Translations under genes and position numbers: made by a program
From: Opitutia bacterium UBA7350
GTDB taxonomy: Bacteria; Verrucomicrobiota; Verrucomicrobiia; Opitutales; Coraliomargaritaceae
Direction: 5' to 3'
Length of the DNA stretch: 64,000 nucleotides
Assembly: GCA_949524905.1 (NCBI GenBank)
Contig: CATINC010000015.1
Coordinates: 1 to 64,000, forward strand
Shown: positions 1-10,094 of the stretch, one piece after another
Layout: every line of letters starts with the position of its first letter
Numbering within the stretch: the stretch's first letter is position 1
Notes under the pieces: generated by a model
Told to the model about the DNA's origin: nothing
Database searches by the model: none
What the model saw: the letters and a program-made list of their open reading frames with translations, nothing else

Positions 1-392
1 ACCGGTTGGCGATTATTTAAGCCATCAACGGTGTCCAATGCATCACTGGTATTGCTCTTGGAGGACCAAACTCCAGTCCAGCGCTCTTGTCCAGCAGGAC
101 CACGCTCACCCGGTGCCAGCAAAATATCCGATCGAGCCGTCACCCGTTGATCCGGTCCCGTGTAGCGTTGCAAATCTCCCAGAGCAATCATGGCACCCAG
201 TTGAGCATTTAAGCGTGCCTCCAACTGTTTCAAACTCGTCGAGGCGACGCTGTTCTCGACCTGTAGCAAAGTCGATAGGCTCAGTACCAAAAGCAAAATG
301 AAGGACATCAAGGACAAAGCGATGACCAAGGCAAAGCCGTGTCTTGAATTTGCAACTGGGGTATTGGAAACTGGGGCAGAGAATGCAGACAT
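1..392 (-). CDS. PilX-like pseudopilin, N-terminal part only (cut by window edge)
   Basis: Only the first 130 residues lie in the window; the rest is beyond the left edge. A polar leader of about 17 residues precedes GFALVIALS and a hydrophobic helix of about 25 residues, which resembles a type IV prepilin N-terminus but lacks the Glu at position +5, as in PilX-type minor pilins. After the helix comes an amphipathic stretch containing QLEARLNAQLGAMIALGDLQ, typical of very large pseudopilin-like proteins of Verrucomicrobiota. The start ATG is at 392. About 200 bases separate it from lysA, so it probably has its own promoter. A truncated C-terminal piece of what looks like the same family lies at 49651-50466. 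Family assignment is from memory of the pattern. Confidence 0.7.
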   Translation of the reverse strand, partial: MSAFSAPVSNTPVANSRHGFALVIALSLMSFILLLVLSLSTLLQVENSVASTSLKQLEARLNAQLGAMIALGDLQRYTGPDQRVTARSDILLAPGERGPAGQERWTGVWSSKSNTSDALDTVDGLNNRQP

Positions 393-591
393 TATAAATT
401 CAAAACAATTTCATAAACGTAACCCTATTCTACTCGATTCATATTGTCTATGAAATCGCTTTTAATAAAACTTAAAATAACGATACGTGAACGTACCGCA
501 ATCCGCAAAATACGCTTTATTTATATATTCTCTTTAAGAAATGCGGTTCACCGCTTTTGTAAGCGCGTTTAAAACCGACTAAGGGGGTATT

Positions 592-1854
592 TTACTCCGC
601 GATTTCGTCTGCCCACAAACGCTCAGGATCCTGACGCCTCCGGATGAGCCGAGTACTTCCGTCAGTTTCGAGGAGAATTTCGGCAGCTTCAGGGTAGGAA
701 TTATAATGCTTGGTGCTCATAGCAGCACAATAGGCTCCAGTTCCGTCAATAACACATAAGTCCCCGATCTGGGCACGCGGCAGCTCGCGCGGCGCGAGCA
801 ATTCGGGATCACCTGGGGCGGGACTCAAAATATCACCCGACTCACAGCAATGCCCTGCGATGACATAAGGCACGGACCCAATTGATGGCTCAGCCTGCAG
901 GAGAGTCACGGGATGTTGCGCCCCATAGAGCGAAGGCCGCAGCAATTCCGTCATGCCGGTGTTGAGCTTGAGAAATTCATACCCTTCCGGCCCGGTCGAG
1001 GATAGGTCCTGCACCCGAGCCAGTACCGCCCCTGCGTTTGCCAATAAAAAGGTGCCTGGTTCAATTTCGAGATGAATTTCTCGACCAGTCTCTGCGGCAA
1101 ACTCACGAAATTTTTCCGCCACTGGAGCACCGCAGGTTTGAAGATCAGTCCCCTGGTCGTCGGGCATCCGCGCAACTTTATAACCCCCACCGAGGTTCAA
1201 AGTATGCGCCTCTGGAAAAGCTCGTACGAGATCGAGACTCATACTGGAAATTTTTTGCCATACGGCGGGGTCGCTTCCTGAACCGATATGGGTATGGATG
1301 CGTACAACCTTGAGCTTAAAACGCTCAACCATTGCCTGTACTTGTGGCAACCACTCGTGCCATATTCCAAAACTGGAAGCGAGACCGCCTACATTCGTGC
1401 GGTTATTTCCGCCTGAACCCGCTCCTGGGTTAAAGCGTAATCCGATTTCACCTCCCTCAAAGGCCGCTCCATAACGTTCCAATTGATTTAAAGAACAAGC
1501 ATTTAACAAAACCCCCTGCTCGCAAAGCGCTGCAAAGTTATCAGGCAATTCTTGAGTGCTCAGTGAAACTTGTACAGGAGCGTAGCCTGCTGCCAATGCG
1601 CGGCGCACTTCGTAACCGGAACTGGCATCTATATCCAAACCCGCTGCCAAAAAGCGTCGCAAAATTGCACCACTAGGACAGGCCTTCATCGCATAGCGCG
1701 CGGTTAACCCATATGCATTTGGAAAAGCCTTTACGGCAGCAGCATTTGCATCAAGGGCGCTAGCATCGTAGACATAACAAGGTGTGCCGTGTTTTTCAGC
1801 GATACTGTAGGCACTCGAATAATCCAGAAAACGTGACTGGGTACTAGTGGGCAT
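592..1854 (-). CDS. lysA: Diaminopimelate decarboxylase-type PLP enzyme
   Basis: A fold-III PLP-dependent decarboxylase of 420 residues, the usual size for LysA, which turns meso-diaminopimelate into L-lysine in the cytoplasm. The PLP lysine is in RYAMKACP (K57). HTHIGSGSD (about 187) and the Gly-rich NLGGGY loop bind phosphate. CCESGD and the late GAYCAAM...YNSYP region carry the substrate Cys and Tyr contacts expected of the family. The start ATG at 1854 gives a full N-terminus. It is the third gene of a same-strand run with pdxH and the histidinol phosphatase, 49 bases after the latter. A related decarboxylase such as carboxynorspermidine decarboxylase is possible but less likely, given the CESGD and YNS motifs. 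Confidence 0.85.
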   Translation of the reverse strand: MPTSTQSRFLDYSSAYSIAEKHGTPCYVYDASALDANAAAVKAFPNAYGLTARYAMKACPSGAILRRFLAAGLDIDASSGYEVRRALAAGYAPVQVSLSTQELPDNFAALCEQGVLLNACSLNQLERYGAAFEGGEIGLRFNPGAGSGGNNRTNVGGLASSFGIWHEWLPQVQAMVERFKLKVVRIHTHIGSGSDPAVWQKISSMSLDLVRAFPEAHTLNLGGGYKVARMPDDQGTDLQTCGAPVAEKFREFAAETGREIHLEIEPGTFLLANAGAVLARVQDLSSTGPEGYEFLKLNTGMTELLRPSLYGAQHPVTLLQAEPSIGSVPYVIAGHCCESGDILSPAPGDPELLAPRELPRAQIGDLCVIDGTGAYCAAMSTKHYNSYPEAAEILLETDGSTRLIRRRQDPERLWADEIAE

Positions 1855-1903
1855 ATCTCCAGCAAACTTGCTCCTGCCTGAGAGGCAAGCGTCGAGTCAT
1901 CTT

Positions 1904-2749
1904 TCAAAAACAGGCCCCTGATTCAGCATCCTGAGGTTTTGGTAGATCAATTCGGTGTCGCTGCCGACCTCGAAAATAATGCAGGTCTCGAAAACCCCTC
2001 GCTCGCAAAAGCCCCAAAACCGACTCAAAATGCTGCCCTACAGAACTCGGTTTATGCGCATCTGAACCCATCGTTAAGTTCACACCCATTTCACTAGCCC
2101 AGTCCAAAATCAATGGATCTGGATGGACCTCAAAGTCGCCCTTCGTTAAGCCACTTGTATTCACTTCCATGCAAATATCTGCATCCACAACCGACTGCAG
2201 AAATTCTCGGATGACCGTCTCGTGCTCCCTTGGGTCAAAATGCGAAACAACCCCATAAGTGCGAATTACATCCGGGTGCGACAAGCTATCATAGCGACCG
2301 GACTCGGCTCCGTCCTTTAAATGTCGAAAATAAGAGTCAATCTTCATGGCATCATCCTTAATTTTATTTCGTTTCAACCAACCCAAGTAACTCGGGCACT
2401 GAGCATGCAATGAACCCAGAACAAAATCAAAATCATAGGCTGCCAGTACCACATCCATTGATTCCATGTGGGTCTCGTCCGGGAAAACCTCTGCCTCGAT
2501 CCCGCAAAGCACTTCTACCCCAAAGTCGCTGGCAACCTCAGCAACCTCGGCAACCATTTCAAGGTATTGTTTCAAATCCTCGGGCGCCATCCGAATACCC
2601 GCTTGGCCAAAATCTTCCCATTCCATCGGAATGTGGCAAGTGATTGTTATTAAATCGATCCCTTGATCCCTGGCCGCAAGGGCATACTCAATCGGATGCC
2701 CTATAGCGTGTCCGCAAAGCGGTGTGTGCATATGGCAATCGATGCGCAT
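1904..2749 (-). CDS. PHP-domain histidinol-phosphatase (HisJ/HisK type)
   Basis: A PHP-family metal phosphoesterase of 281 residues, the size of HisJ-type histidinol phosphatases that act in the penultimate step of histidine synthesis. The N-terminal metal motif is [12 protein letters not shown]. Further ligands are ITCHIP, a Glu in GIEAE, GSLHAQ, SHPDVIR and the C-terminal GSDAHKP. I chose the ATG at 2749 because it places the DCHMHT motif right at the N-terminus and has GGAG just upstream; a longer frame to 2887 would run into pdxH. It lies 13 bases after pdxH. No other his gene is in the window, so the substrate is inferred from family only. Confidence 0.8.
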   Translation of the reverse strand: MRIDCHMHTPLCGHAIGHPIEYALAARDQGIDLITITCHIPMEWEDFGQAGIRMAPEDLKQYLEMVAEVAEVASDFGVEVLCGIEAEVFPDETHMESMDVVLAAYDFDFVLGSLHAQCPSYLGWLKRNKIKDDAMKIDSYFRHLKDGAESGRYDSLSHPDVIRTYGVVSHFDPREHETVIREFLQSVVDADICMEVNTSGLTKGDFEVHPDPLILDWASEMGVNLTMGSDAHKPSSVGQHFESVLGLLRARGFRDLHYFRGRQRHRIDLPKPQDAESGACF

Positions 2750-2762
2750 GTTAATAGTCTCC

Positions 2763-3401
2763 TTAAGGTGCCAGTCGTTCCACTCGCCAGTTGCCCTCTT
2801 TCGCGCAGTGGTAAACGAAACGATCGTGCAAACGACTGGAACGCCCCTGCCAAAATTCAAAACGAATGGGTACAATACGGTAACCACCCCAATGATCCGG
2901 CAAGGGTATTTTTCCAGCCGCGTATTTTGCTTTCATTTGTTCCCATTTGGTCTCCAAAATTTGACGCGAGCTAATCACCTTACTCTGAGGAGAGGTCCAT
3001 GCGCCCAACTGACTCGCCAACGGACGCGAGAGAAAATACTTAAGAGACTCCGCCTTGCTTATGCGCTCCACACGTCCAGCAATATTGACCTGACGCTGCA
3101 ACGGCAGCCAGAGAAAATTTGCCGAGACCTGGGGGTTCATCTCGATGTCACCCGCTTTACGGCTCTCGTAGTTTGTATAAAAGACTAAACCCTTCTCTGA
3201 AAAATCCTTTAGCAAAACAATGCGGGTCGCCGGTTGACCACTGAGGTCTGCCGTTGCCAAACAAAAAGCATTGGGTTCCTCCAATTCGCAGTCTTCCGCA
3301 GCGGCATACCATTCTTGAAACTGAGCAAATGGGCAGACCGCTAAATCCTTAAGATCTAAAGTTCCCTTTTGGTAATCTGCTCTGCGATCCGATAAATCCA
3401 T
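2763..3401 (-). CDS. pdxH: Pyridoxine/pyridoxamine 5'-phosphate oxidase
   Basis: An FMN-dependent oxidase of 212 residues, standard length, that makes pyridoxal phosphate from PNP or PMP. It shows the family landmarks: [20 protein letters not shown] (FMN binding), the [11 protein letters not shown] strand, the [11 protein letters not shown] loop, and the C-terminal [15 protein letters not shown] substrate motif with its conserved Arg and His. The ATG at 3401 is the natural start. It lies 52 bases downstream of trxB on the same strand and just upstream of a PLP enzyme gene (lysA), a plausible but unproven functional link. Confidence 0.95.
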   Translation of the reverse strand: MDLSDRRADYQKGTLDLKDLAVCPFAQFQEWYAAAEDCELEEPNAFCLATADLSGQPATRIVLLKDFSEKGLVFYTNYESRKAGDIEMNPQVSANFLWLPLQRQVNIAGRVERISKAESLKYFLSRPLASQLGAWTSPQSKVISSRQILETKWEQMKAKYAAGKIPLPDHWGGYRIVPIRFEFWQGRSSRLHDRFVYHCAKEGNWRVERLAP

Positions 3402-3453
3402 GATTATTTAATATCTTTATAAAGCTAAAGCCTGCAACCATAAGCCCCTAAAT

Positions 3454-4380
3454 TTACCGTTCCGCCAGCCAGCGTTCAGACTCAATAGCTGCCTGACAAC
3501 CCATCCCTGCTGCGGTGATCGCTTGACGATACACATGATCTACACAATCACCAGCGGCAAAGAGGCCGGGCACTGAAGTCTGCACCTGGCTGCCTGTTTC
3601 CGGGATAATATAACCGTCCCCATCGCGCTCCAATAAGCCCTCTGCAAAGTCAGTATTTGGAATATGCCCAATAGCGATGAATGCACCCTTACACGGTATT
3701 TCTCTAAGTTCGCCACTAAGGGCATCTTTTACTTGAATAGCTCGCACTTTGCCGCTCTCGTCAGGCAAAATTTCCTGCGGCAAGGAATTCCAAGCCATCT
3801 CAATCTTTTCGTGAGCCATTGCTCGTTCAGCCATAATCTGTGATGCTCGCAGGCTATCCCTACGGTGAATCAAGGTGACCTTAGAGCAAAAACGTGTTAA
3901 AAAGAGTGCTTCTTCACAAGCGGAATCACCCCCACCCACCACCACGACATCCATGTCACGATAAAAAGCCCCATCACAGGTTGCGCAGGTTGTCACCCCT
4001 TTGCCACCAAACATTTCTTGTTCACCAGGAATGCCCAGTAAACGTGGGCGCGCGCCCGTTCCAATAATCACGGTGCGTGCTTCAAAAACCTTATCACCCG
4101 CATGCAGTCGCTTCACTTCAGCCTCTACTTCGATGCGGTCAATTTTGGCATGCTCATAGCGCGCACCAAATCGAGCCGCTTGTTTTCGTAAATTATCCAT
4201 CATAGTGTATCCATCGATTCCCTCAGGGAAGCCCGGGAAATTCTCAACTTCTGAAGTTGTTGTCAGCTGACCACCAGGTTGCGTTCCCTCGAGTACAAGC
4301 GGGTTTAATTGAGCGCGTCCGGTATAAATAGCGGCGGTCAATCCCGCGCAACCGGTTCCAAGAATAATGACATCTTCCAT
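3454..4380 (-). CDS. trxB: Thioredoxin reductase (NADPH)
   Basis: A low-molecular-weight thioredoxin reductase of 308 residues. It transfers electrons from NADPH through FAD and a redox disulfide to thioredoxin. The FAD dinucleotide motif GTGCAG is at residues 8-13, the redox pair is CATC at 132-135, the NADPH-binding motif is [13 protein letters not shown], and GLFAAGDC is the second FAD motif near the C-terminus. I chose the ATG at 4380 because it starts one residue before the FAD strand; a longer open frame to 4446 adds a non-conserved leader. It is divergent from tatD with about 114 bases between them. Confidence 0.95.
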   Translation of the reverse strand: MEDVIILGTGCAGLTAAIYTGRAQLNPLVLEGTQPGGQLTTTSEVENFPGFPEGIDGYTMMDNLRKQAARFGARYEHAKIDRIEVEAEVKRLHAGDKVFEARTVIIGTGARPRLLGIPGEQEMFGGKGVTTCATCDGAFYRDMDVVVVGGGDSACEEALFLTRFCSKVTLIHRRDSLRASQIMAERAMAHEKIEMAWNSLPQEILPDESGKVRAIQVKDALSGELREIPCKGAFIAIGHIPNTDFAEGLLERDGDGYIIPETGSQVQTSVPGLFAAGDCVDHVYRQAITAAGMGCQAAIESERWLAER

Positions 4381-4494
4381 AATATTTGTATTCGGTGTAA
4401 AAATTTGATTTTCTCTGCAAGATGTAGTCCTTCTCATACATCTCAAGCACTTTCAGCTTTTCACCGCAAACTCCTTCGATCAGCCTGTGCCCTA

Positions 4495-5292
4495 ATGGAT
4501 TTAATAGACAGTCATTGCCACCTACAAGGATTTCAACGAGCGAACACCCTTCAGGCCGTATTAGACCGCGCCGCAGAAGTGGGAGTTGGGCAAATGATTG
4601 CGGTGGGCACTGCTCCGAGTGATTGGGTTCCTTATCGGGAATTATCGACTACCCATACGGGGAAAATCCACTACACCGTAGGACTTCACCCATGTTATGT
4701 AGAAGCCGACTGGGAAAATGACGTGACCCAAATCTCTCCTTTTTTCATGCCACCCAACTCGCCTTGTGCCCTTGGCGAAATCGGTCTCGATTATTTTCAT
4801 TTACCAAAAGATCCGGTCACCGCAGGTGAAACGATGATTTACCAAGAGGCCGCCTTTCGTGAACAGCTTGCCCTCGCCCGTGAACTCGCGGTGCCGGTTG
4901 TTATTCATAGTCGAGACGCCTTTGATGATACCTGTCGTATGATTGATGAATCTGGGATTAATTGGCAAAAGGTTGTTTTTCATTGCTTCAGTTACGGCCC
5001 AGATGAAATAAAACAAATCAACGAACGTGGCGGGCGCGCATCCTTTACCGGAATCGTGACCTACAAAAATGCCGAAGCGGTACGCGCCGCCCTCATAACT
5101 CAAGGACCTGAACGCCTCATGCTGGAAACTGATTGCCCTTACCTAGCACCAGAGCCACACCGAGGTGGTGGCAATGAACCTGCTTTCGTTCAATATATCG
5201 CAAGCCGTTGTGCGGCCGAATTAGGTTTAGCAGAGGAAGCCCTCGCCTCCCAAACCAGCAAGAATGCTCGCGAGTTTTTTAATCTAAACTGA
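4495..5292 (+). CDS. tatD: TatD-family metal-dependent hydrolase/DNase
   Basis: A TIM-barrel amidohydrolase-like protein of 265 residues, standard for TatD (YcfH/YjjV type), a 3'-5' exonuclease or general phosphodiesterase. Metal ligands are visible as DSHCHL at residues 5-10, a Glu in [23 protein letters not shown] and the late [13 protein letters not shown] chose the ATG at 4495 because it places the DSHCHL motif at the N-terminus, as in homologues. The open frame runs back to 4309 but overlaps trxB. It is the first gene of a tight plus-strand run (repeat protein, kdsA, rsmD). Confidence 0.92.
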   Translation: MDLIDSHCHLQGFQRANTLQAVLDRAAEVGVGQMIAVGTAPSDWVPYRELSTTHTGKIHYTVGLHPCYVEADWENDVTQISPFFMPPNSPCALGEIGLDYFHLPKDPVTAGETMIYQEAAFREQLALARELAVPVVIHSRDAFDDTCRMIDESGINWQKVVFHCFSYGPDEIKQINERGGRASFTGIVTYKNAEAVRAALITQGPERLMLETDCPYLAPEPHRGGGNEPAFVQYIASRCAAELGLAEEALASQTSKNAREFFNLN

Positions 5293-5299
5293 TTTGATC

Positions 5300-6541
5300 A
5301 TGGCCGCTGCAATTAAAATTTTATTAACGGTAGTCTTACTTCTAATCCTTTGCTTGGGACTTCCCTACTTCATTCATTTAGAGCAGGCAATGCGAACGAT
5401 CCGAACAAGCCAAGTAGAGGCTTCACCAGAGAAGACAAACGATGCCGACACAGCTGAGCCTGAAACCAAAGTTCTTTCAACCGCCGTCATGGATACGGAG
5501 CTAAATCTAACAGAACGCCCAAGCCTTGCACTCCCTTTATCACCAGCAGAATCACTTTTACATGAAGCACGTCGTCGTGCGGAACTGGACCCCGCTCATG
5601 CAATGAATTGGCTACAGGAGCAAAATCCCAGCGCCTCTCGCTTGCAAGCGATGTTAGAAGTAGTCGCTTTATGGGCAAGCCGTGATGCGGAAAGTACACT
5701 CCTCTGGCTTGAATCTAACGCCCGTGGCATCGCTCGCCGTGAAACCCTCAACAATGGCGTGACCCTCTGGGGCGAAACTGACCCACAGGCTGCCGCCGAA
5801 TGGATCCGTGGCATGGTCAATGACGGCAGTAAAGATGTCGCTGCCGCCGCGCTCGCAAGGTCTTGGGGTACACAAGATGCTCCTGCCACAGCTTCATGGA
5901 TTGAAGGTATTTCCGCAGGCCCGACCCGCACCGCTGCCGCTCAAGCCCTCCTAGAAACGTGGGTCACGAGCAATCCCGTCGCTGCCGCCGAATGGGCAGC
6001 TCAACTGACCCACTCAGAATCAAGCAAAGCCCTTGAATATTGTATCGCAAAATTGACCGAAACAGATCCTTCCACGGCAGAAGCGCTTCTGCGGACCTAT
6101 CAACCTGCCCTACCGCAAGCACCCTTACTAGAAGCTTACATACAAAGCCTAGCGCAAAGAGACCCCGCCCTTGCGGCCGTCTGGCATGCCGAACTTGCGG
6201 CAAACGACCCGCTCAAAACTAAAGCTGGCGCCAATATATTACTACGAGAATGGGCGCTCAGTGATTCAGTCGCTGCTTCAACTTGGCTCAGCGACCAAGG
6301 ACCCGGCCCTTACCGTGACGCTGCCATCACCGGCTTCGTTCAAAGCATCCAAAAACACGCCCCAGATGCTGCCACCCTCTGGAGCAACGCTATCGACGAA
6401 CCATTGAAGCGCGTTCGTTACCTAGCCGAATCCCTTGAATCTTGGAATACTTACGATTCTAAAGCCGCTAAAGTTTGGCTACAGGAAGCTGGACTAGAAC
6501 CCGACTTACGAAGCGAACTCAGCCGCCTGATTCAAAATTAA
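5300..6541 (+). CDS. Membrane-anchored Trp/DP repeat protein of unknown function
   Basis: I do not recognise a named family. An N-terminal hydrophobic helix (about residues 3-25) suggests a signal anchor. An acidic, low-complexity linker follows to about residue 80. From there to the C-terminus about eight helical repeats of 32-38 residues are spaced by a Trp and the pattern D-P-x-A-A-A-x-W, for example [20 protein letters not shown] and [10 protein letters not shown]. This resembles SEL1/TPR-like or HEAT-like helical arrays common in secreted proteins of this phylum. The ATG at 5300 is 8 bases after the tatD stop; a TTG at 5294 is also possible. Position between tatD and kdsA suggests co-transcription but gives no function. 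Confidence 0.8.
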   Translation: MAAAIKILLTVVLLLILCLGLPYFIHLEQAMRTIRTSQVEASPEKTNDADTAEPETKVLSTAVMDTELNLTERPSLALPLSPAESLLHEARRRAELDPAHAMNWLQEQNPSASRLQAMLEVVALWASRDAESTLLWLESNARGIARRETLNNGVTLWGETDPQAAAEWIRGMVNDGSKDVAAAALARSWGTQDAPATASWIEGISAGPTRTAAAQALLETWVTSNPVAAAEWAAQLTHSESSKALEYCIAKLTETDPSTAEALLRTYQPALPQAPLLEAYIQSLAQRDPALAAVWHAELAANDPLKTKAGANILLREWALSDSVAASTWLSDQGPGPYRDAAITGFVQSIQKHAPDAATLWSNAIDEPLKRVRYLAESLESWNTYDSKAAKVWLQEAGLEPDLRSELSRLIQN

Positions 6542-6570
6542 AACAACCTGCTTTACCGCTTGGCGTTTCA

Positions 6571-7386
6571 ATGGAATTAACCCTAAATAACACTATGTTG
6601 CATAACCCCGACCAACTCCTGCTCCTTGCCGGCCCCTGTTCGCTTGAGAATCTTGAGACTTGCCGCCCCGTAGCCGATGCCCTCCAAGCCCTTCAAGAAA
6701 AACACTCCGAATTAAATATTTTATTTAAAGGTTCTTTTGATAAGGCAAATCGCACATCCATTACCAGTGACCGTGGTACAGGCATGGAGGACGGTCTAGA
6801 AATTTTTCAAACGATTCAAAAAGAATATGGTTTTAAAACGATCACCGATATTCATTTACCCGAACAATGTGAACCGGTCGGTGCGGTCGTGGATGCCCTC
6901 CAAATCCCCGCCTTCCTCTGCCGGCAAACCGACCTCCTGCTAGCTGCCGCCAAAACGGGTTGCACCGTAAACGTCAAAAAAGGCCAATTTCTTTCCCCTC
7001 AAGAAATGCAATTTGTTGTCAAAAAACTTGAGGAGGCTGGCGCCAATGAAATCTGGCAAACGGATCGTGGAACCACCTTTGGCTACCAAAATCTAGTTGT
7101 TGATATGCGTAGCTTCGCAATCATGCGCGAAAATAATCACCCCACCGTCATCGATGCTACCCACAGCGTACAACTTCCAGGTGCTGCTGGTGGCATGAGT
7201 GGCGGGCAACGCGAACACGTTCCTGCCCTAGCCCGTGCTGCCCTTGCCGCTGGTGCAAACGGAGTCTTTTTAGAAACTCATCCCAATCCGGATCTAGCAA
7301 TCTCTGATGCTGCTAGCCAAATTCCCCTAGCAGAATTACCCGCCTTAGTGGAGAGCCTCCTACGCGTCTGGCAGGCGGTTCGTTAA
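6571..7386 (+). CDS. kdsA: 3-deoxy-8-phosphooctulonate (KDO8P) synthase
   Basis: A DAHP/KDO8P synthase TIM barrel of 271 residues that condenses phosphoenolpyruvate with arabinose 5-phosphate for the lipopolysaccharide core sugar KDO. Signature segments are [50 protein letters not shown] and the C-terminal [13 protein letters not shown]. The GPCSLEN cysteine would fit the metal-dependent class. I chose the ATG at 6571 because the open frame upstream overlaps the preceding gene. rsmD follows after one base. It implies a Gram-negative envelope with KDO-containing LPS. Confidence 0.95.
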   Translation: MELTLNNTMLHNPDQLLLLAGPCSLENLETCRPVADALQALQEKHSELNILFKGSFDKANRTSITSDRGTGMEDGLEIFQTIQKEYGFKTITDIHLPEQCEPVGAVVDALQIPAFLCRQTDLLLAAAKTGCTVNVKKGQFLSPQEMQFVVKKLEEAGANEIWQTDRGTTFGYQNLVVDMRSFAIMRENNHPTVIDATHSVQLPGAAGGMSGGQREHVPALARAALAAGANGVFLETHPNPDLAISDAASQIPLAELPALVESLLRVWQAVR

Positions 7387-7387
7387 A

Positions 7388-7969
7388 ATGCGCATTACTG
7401 GAGGCAAGGCACGCGGCATTCAGCTCAGCGCACCTAAAGGTCGCGCCACTCGTCCTGCCACAGATCAAATGCGGGAATCGGTCTTCTCCTACTTGGGTGC
7501 CGGTCTAAAAGGCGCACGCGTTGCCGATTGCTTCGCAGGCACGGGTGCTTACGGACTCGAAGCCTTAAGTCGTGGCGCGCGCGGAGGACTCTTTGTAGAA
7601 AATAGTCCTGAAGTCGTTAGCTGCCTTCAAGCTAACCTCGCTGCAGTTGCTAAAAGCTGTGAGCTCAAAACGATCGAAGCCTGGCAGATACTCCCTCAAA
7701 AAGTTTATGCTTTAAATCATAGGCATGGTCCCTTTGACCTGATTTTTCTTGACCCGCCATATGCGATGATTGAATCCAAGATAGTAGCAATTTTTTCCGA
7801 AAACATTACTCCCATTGCAGCACCGAATGCGCGCATTTGCCTAGAGCTGCCCGGTGACCTCGTACTTACTTTCCCGGATTGGGAATGCCTCCGTCGTCTT
7901 GGAAAATCCGGCAAAGACAGACCCAGTGTTGCGGTTTACCAGCGAAAAAAAACTACAGCTCAGTCTTAG
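7388..7969 (+). CDS. rsmD: 16S rRNA (guanine966-N2)-methyltransferase
   Basis: A Rossmann-fold SAM methyltransferase of 193 residues that modifies G966 of 16S rRNA in the assembled small subunit. The N-terminus MRITGGKARGIQL and the segment TRPATDQMRESVFSYL are diagnostic. The SAM site is VADCFAGTGAYGLEALSRGA, and the catalytic motif is FLDPPYA, the N6/N2-type DPPY. It starts one base after kdsA, so it is co-transcribed. Its last 17 bases overlap convergently with the end of rsmE, another 16S methyltransferase on the opposite strand. Confidence 0.93.
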   Translation: MRITGGKARGIQLSAPKGRATRPATDQMRESVFSYLGAGLKGARVADCFAGTGAYGLEALSRGARGGLFVENSPEVVSCLQANLAAVAKSCELKTIEAWQILPQKVYALNHRHGPFDLIFLDPPYAMIESKIVAIFSENITPIAAPNARICLELPGDLVLTFPDWECLRRLGKSGKDRPSVAVYQRKKTTAQS

Positions 7970-8699
7970 TAGGAACACGCCACAAACGCATCGCGGACGC
8001 TGTTGCACTGACAGCTGCTACTGCGGCCGTCTCTAAGCGAAGCACTTGGGCGCCCAAATGCGCCCGTTGCCAACCATTGCGGCTTAAGATATCACGCTCA
8101 GCCGACGACCACCCACGCTCAGGTCCAAGCGCGAGGGTAATCTTTATTACATCAGTCGACAATCGCTCATTGAGCGGAACGGCGGTCTCGTAATTATCGA
8201 GAGCAAGATTTAAGGCCGCAGCATCTTGTGCGTTGAGCGCGGTTTGCAAATCTGGATACATCGCCACTTCAGGAATATGGGTGCCAAACGATTGCTCCGC
8301 TCCAAGACAAAGACGCTCACGCCAGCCGTCCTGCTGCCAAAGGCTACTTCTAGCATAGGACGGCTCCCCATTTTCCGCCTCAAAGAAATCAATACGCCTC
8401 ACCCCCATACTGGCGGCTTCAAACAAGAGACGCTTGGCAGTGTGAGGGCGCGGTAACCCTATGAGTAAATTAATCGGCAACGGTGGCGGAGCTGATTCTG
8501 TAGCGACAACTTCCAAGTGCACACTGCCGTCATCGGGTAATTCAGTCACCTTTGCACGGGCACGGGCATCATTGATAAATCCCACAAATACTAAACTCCC
8601 GACTTCAACGCGCAGAACTTTGAGCAGGTGTTGAGTGCGCGTATCTTTCGCCTCGATACATATCCGCTCAAAGGGCTTTTCAAAGAGCAGGAGATTCAT
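7953..8699 (-). CDS. rsmE: 16S rRNA (uracil1498-N3)-methyltransferase
   Basis: A SPOUT-class (knotted) rRNA methyltransferase of 248 residues. The N-terminal PUA-like part has HLLKVLRVEVGS, matching the usual H-x-VLR motif. The SAM-binding knot is represented by LALGPERGWSSAE and the late VLRLETAAVAA. GLPRPHTAKRLLFEAASMGV matches the K-x-E-x-x-x-x-K-x-x-E-L-G region, though somewhat diverged. I chose the ATG at 8699 because it lies 7 bases after the helicase stop; the longer frame to 8780 would overlap the helicase. It is probably translated from the helicase mRNA. Confidence 0.9.
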   Translation of the reverse strand: MNLLLFEKPFERICIEAKDTRTQHLLKVLRVEVGSLVFVGFINDARARAKVTELPDDGSVHLEVVATESAPPPLPINLLIGLPRPHTAKRLLFEAASMGVRRIDFFEAENGEPSYARSSLWQQDGWRERLCLGAEQSFGTHIPEVAMYPDLQTALNAQDAAALNLALDNYETAVPLNERLSTDVIKITLALGPERGWSSAERDILSRNGWQRAHLGAQVLRLETAAVAAVSATASAMRLWRVPTKTEL

Positions 8700-8706
8700 A
8701 AATGTA

Positions 8707-9927
8707 TTAACGGCGACGACGGCCGAATTTACTCGTGGAAGAATTACGTCGGCGACGCTTGGGAGGTGCACTCTCGGCATCGCGAATCACGGGTTCGTGG
8801 AAATATTCAAATCCCTCCAAACGACGTTGGGGGATTTGCTGATCAATGAACTTTTCAATGGCATCAATCTTAGCGGTTTCATCAGGAGCAAGAATCGTCG
8901 CAGCATCCCCGTCACGTTGTGCGCGACCCGTACGCCCAATACGGTGGACATAATCCTCACAGTGCTCCGGTACATCGTAGTTAATCACATGAGTAACATT
9001 GGCGATGTCGAGACCCCGGGAAGCAATATCGGTAGCCACCAGAATTTTTATCTCCCTATTTTTGAATTTTTCAAGCGCCTTGGTACGTGCCTTTTGTGGA
9101 AGGTTTGAGTGCATCGCAATGCAGTCATAATTTCGCTCAGTCAGCCATCGAGTGATGCGGTCTGCACCGACCTTCATTCTACAAAAGATAATCATACTGT
9201 CGATTTCCATGCTCTCAATGAGCGCGACTAATAAGTCAAATTTTTGCATCGCCCCAACAGGATAAACTTCATGTTTAACCGTCTCCGCAGGCGTTATTTT
9301 AATCGCAATGGCGATTTCAACTGGATCTTTTAAGCTGCGTGCAATCAGACGTTTGATATCCTCCGAAACGGTTGCAGAAAAAAGGAGCGTTTGGCGCTTG
9401 GGGTTGCGGCAAAGTTTAATAATGCGTTTAACATCATCGATAAAACCCATGTCGAGCATACGATCGACCTCATCGAGAATGAGTAATTCGATAGAACTTA
9501 GATCAATGCTGCCTTGTTCAACATGATCGAGCAATCGACCGGGAGTAGCGACGACGACATCCGAGCCTTTACTGAGAGCATCGCGTTGTGGCCCATAACT
9601 GACTCCACCATGTACTAGAGTCGTTTTGAGCTGAGTCTCTTTGCCGTATTTTTCAAATTGACCCTGCACTTGAGCCGCTAGTTCACGCGTGGGACCCAGT
9701 GCAAGGCAACGAGGTGCTTCACCTTTTTTATGATCTCCAAGGATGTTCAAAGCCGGTAAAGCAAAAGCAGCAGTTTTACCGGTACCCGTCTGAGCTGAAC
9801 CGATAACATCTCGACCCGCAAGAATCTCGGGGATAGCTTGTGCCTGAATTGGTGTTGGTTCGTTGTAGCCCGAAGCCTGAATCGACGAAAGTATTTTGGG
9901 CCCTAGGCCCAGCTCTTGAAAGGTCAT
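8707..9927 (-). CDS. DEAD-box RNA helicase (RhlE-like) with DEVD motif II
   Basis: A 406-residue ATP-dependent RNA helicase. It shows the Q motif (F-x-x-L-G-L...EPTPIQAQAIP), motif I AQTGTGKT, Ia PTRELA, II LILDEVDRMLDMGF, III FSAT, V ATDIASRGLD and VI HRIGRTGRA. Motif II reads DEVD instead of the usual DEAD, a change outside the catalytic Asp-Glu pair that should leave ATPase chemistry intact. A short basic tail with RRRRNSS and FGRRRR follows the core, as in RhlE-type proteins involved in ribosome assembly and RNA decay. The following rsmE gene fits a ribosome-biogenesis role. Confidence 0.92.
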   Translation of the reverse strand: MTFQELGLGPKILSSIQASGYNEPTPIQAQAIPEILAGRDVIGSAQTGTGKTAAFALPALNILGDHKKGEAPRCLALGPTRELAAQVQGQFEKYGKETQLKTTLVHGGVSYGPQRDALSKGSDVVVATPGRLLDHVEQGSIDLSSIELLILDEVDRMLDMGFIDDVKRIIKLCRNPKRQTLLFSATVSEDIKRLIARSLKDPVEIAIAIKITPAETVKHEVYPVGAMQKFDLLVALIESMEIDSMIIFCRMKVGADRITRWLTERNYDCIAMHSNLPQKARTKALEKFKNREIKILVATDIASRGLDIANVTHVINYDVPEHCEDYVHRIGRTGRAQRDGDAATILAPDETAKIDAIEKFIDQQIPQRRLEGFEYFHEPVIRDAESAPPKRRRRNSSTSKFGRRRR

Positions 9928-10043
9928 TTGTTAGAGGGTGTTGAATTGCCCGGCCTTTTCATCACCCGGGTCCTAAAAATTGATAACACATATGCTTTCT
10001 TACTGAGAATCAAGGAGAAAGCAAAATTCCTTCCGACGGTAGA

Positions 10044-10071
10044 TTGACAGATAATCCCCAATAACTAAAAT
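10044..10071 (+). promoter_or_regulatory. Sigma-70-type promoter of gluQ
   Basis: TTGACA at 10044-10049 and TAAAAT at 10066-10071 are separated by 16 bases. A start around 10078 would give a leader of about 17 bases before the gluQ ATG. It lies in the divergent gap between the helicase and gluQ. No experimental support. Confidence 0.6.
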
Positions 10072-10094
10072 CTCATTTACATAAAAGTGACGTT

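Noticed and set aside
541-575. Small hairpin GCGGT-TCA-CCGC after lysA as terminator
   Set aside because: The stem is only 4-5 pairs and the T run is weak on the relevant strand.
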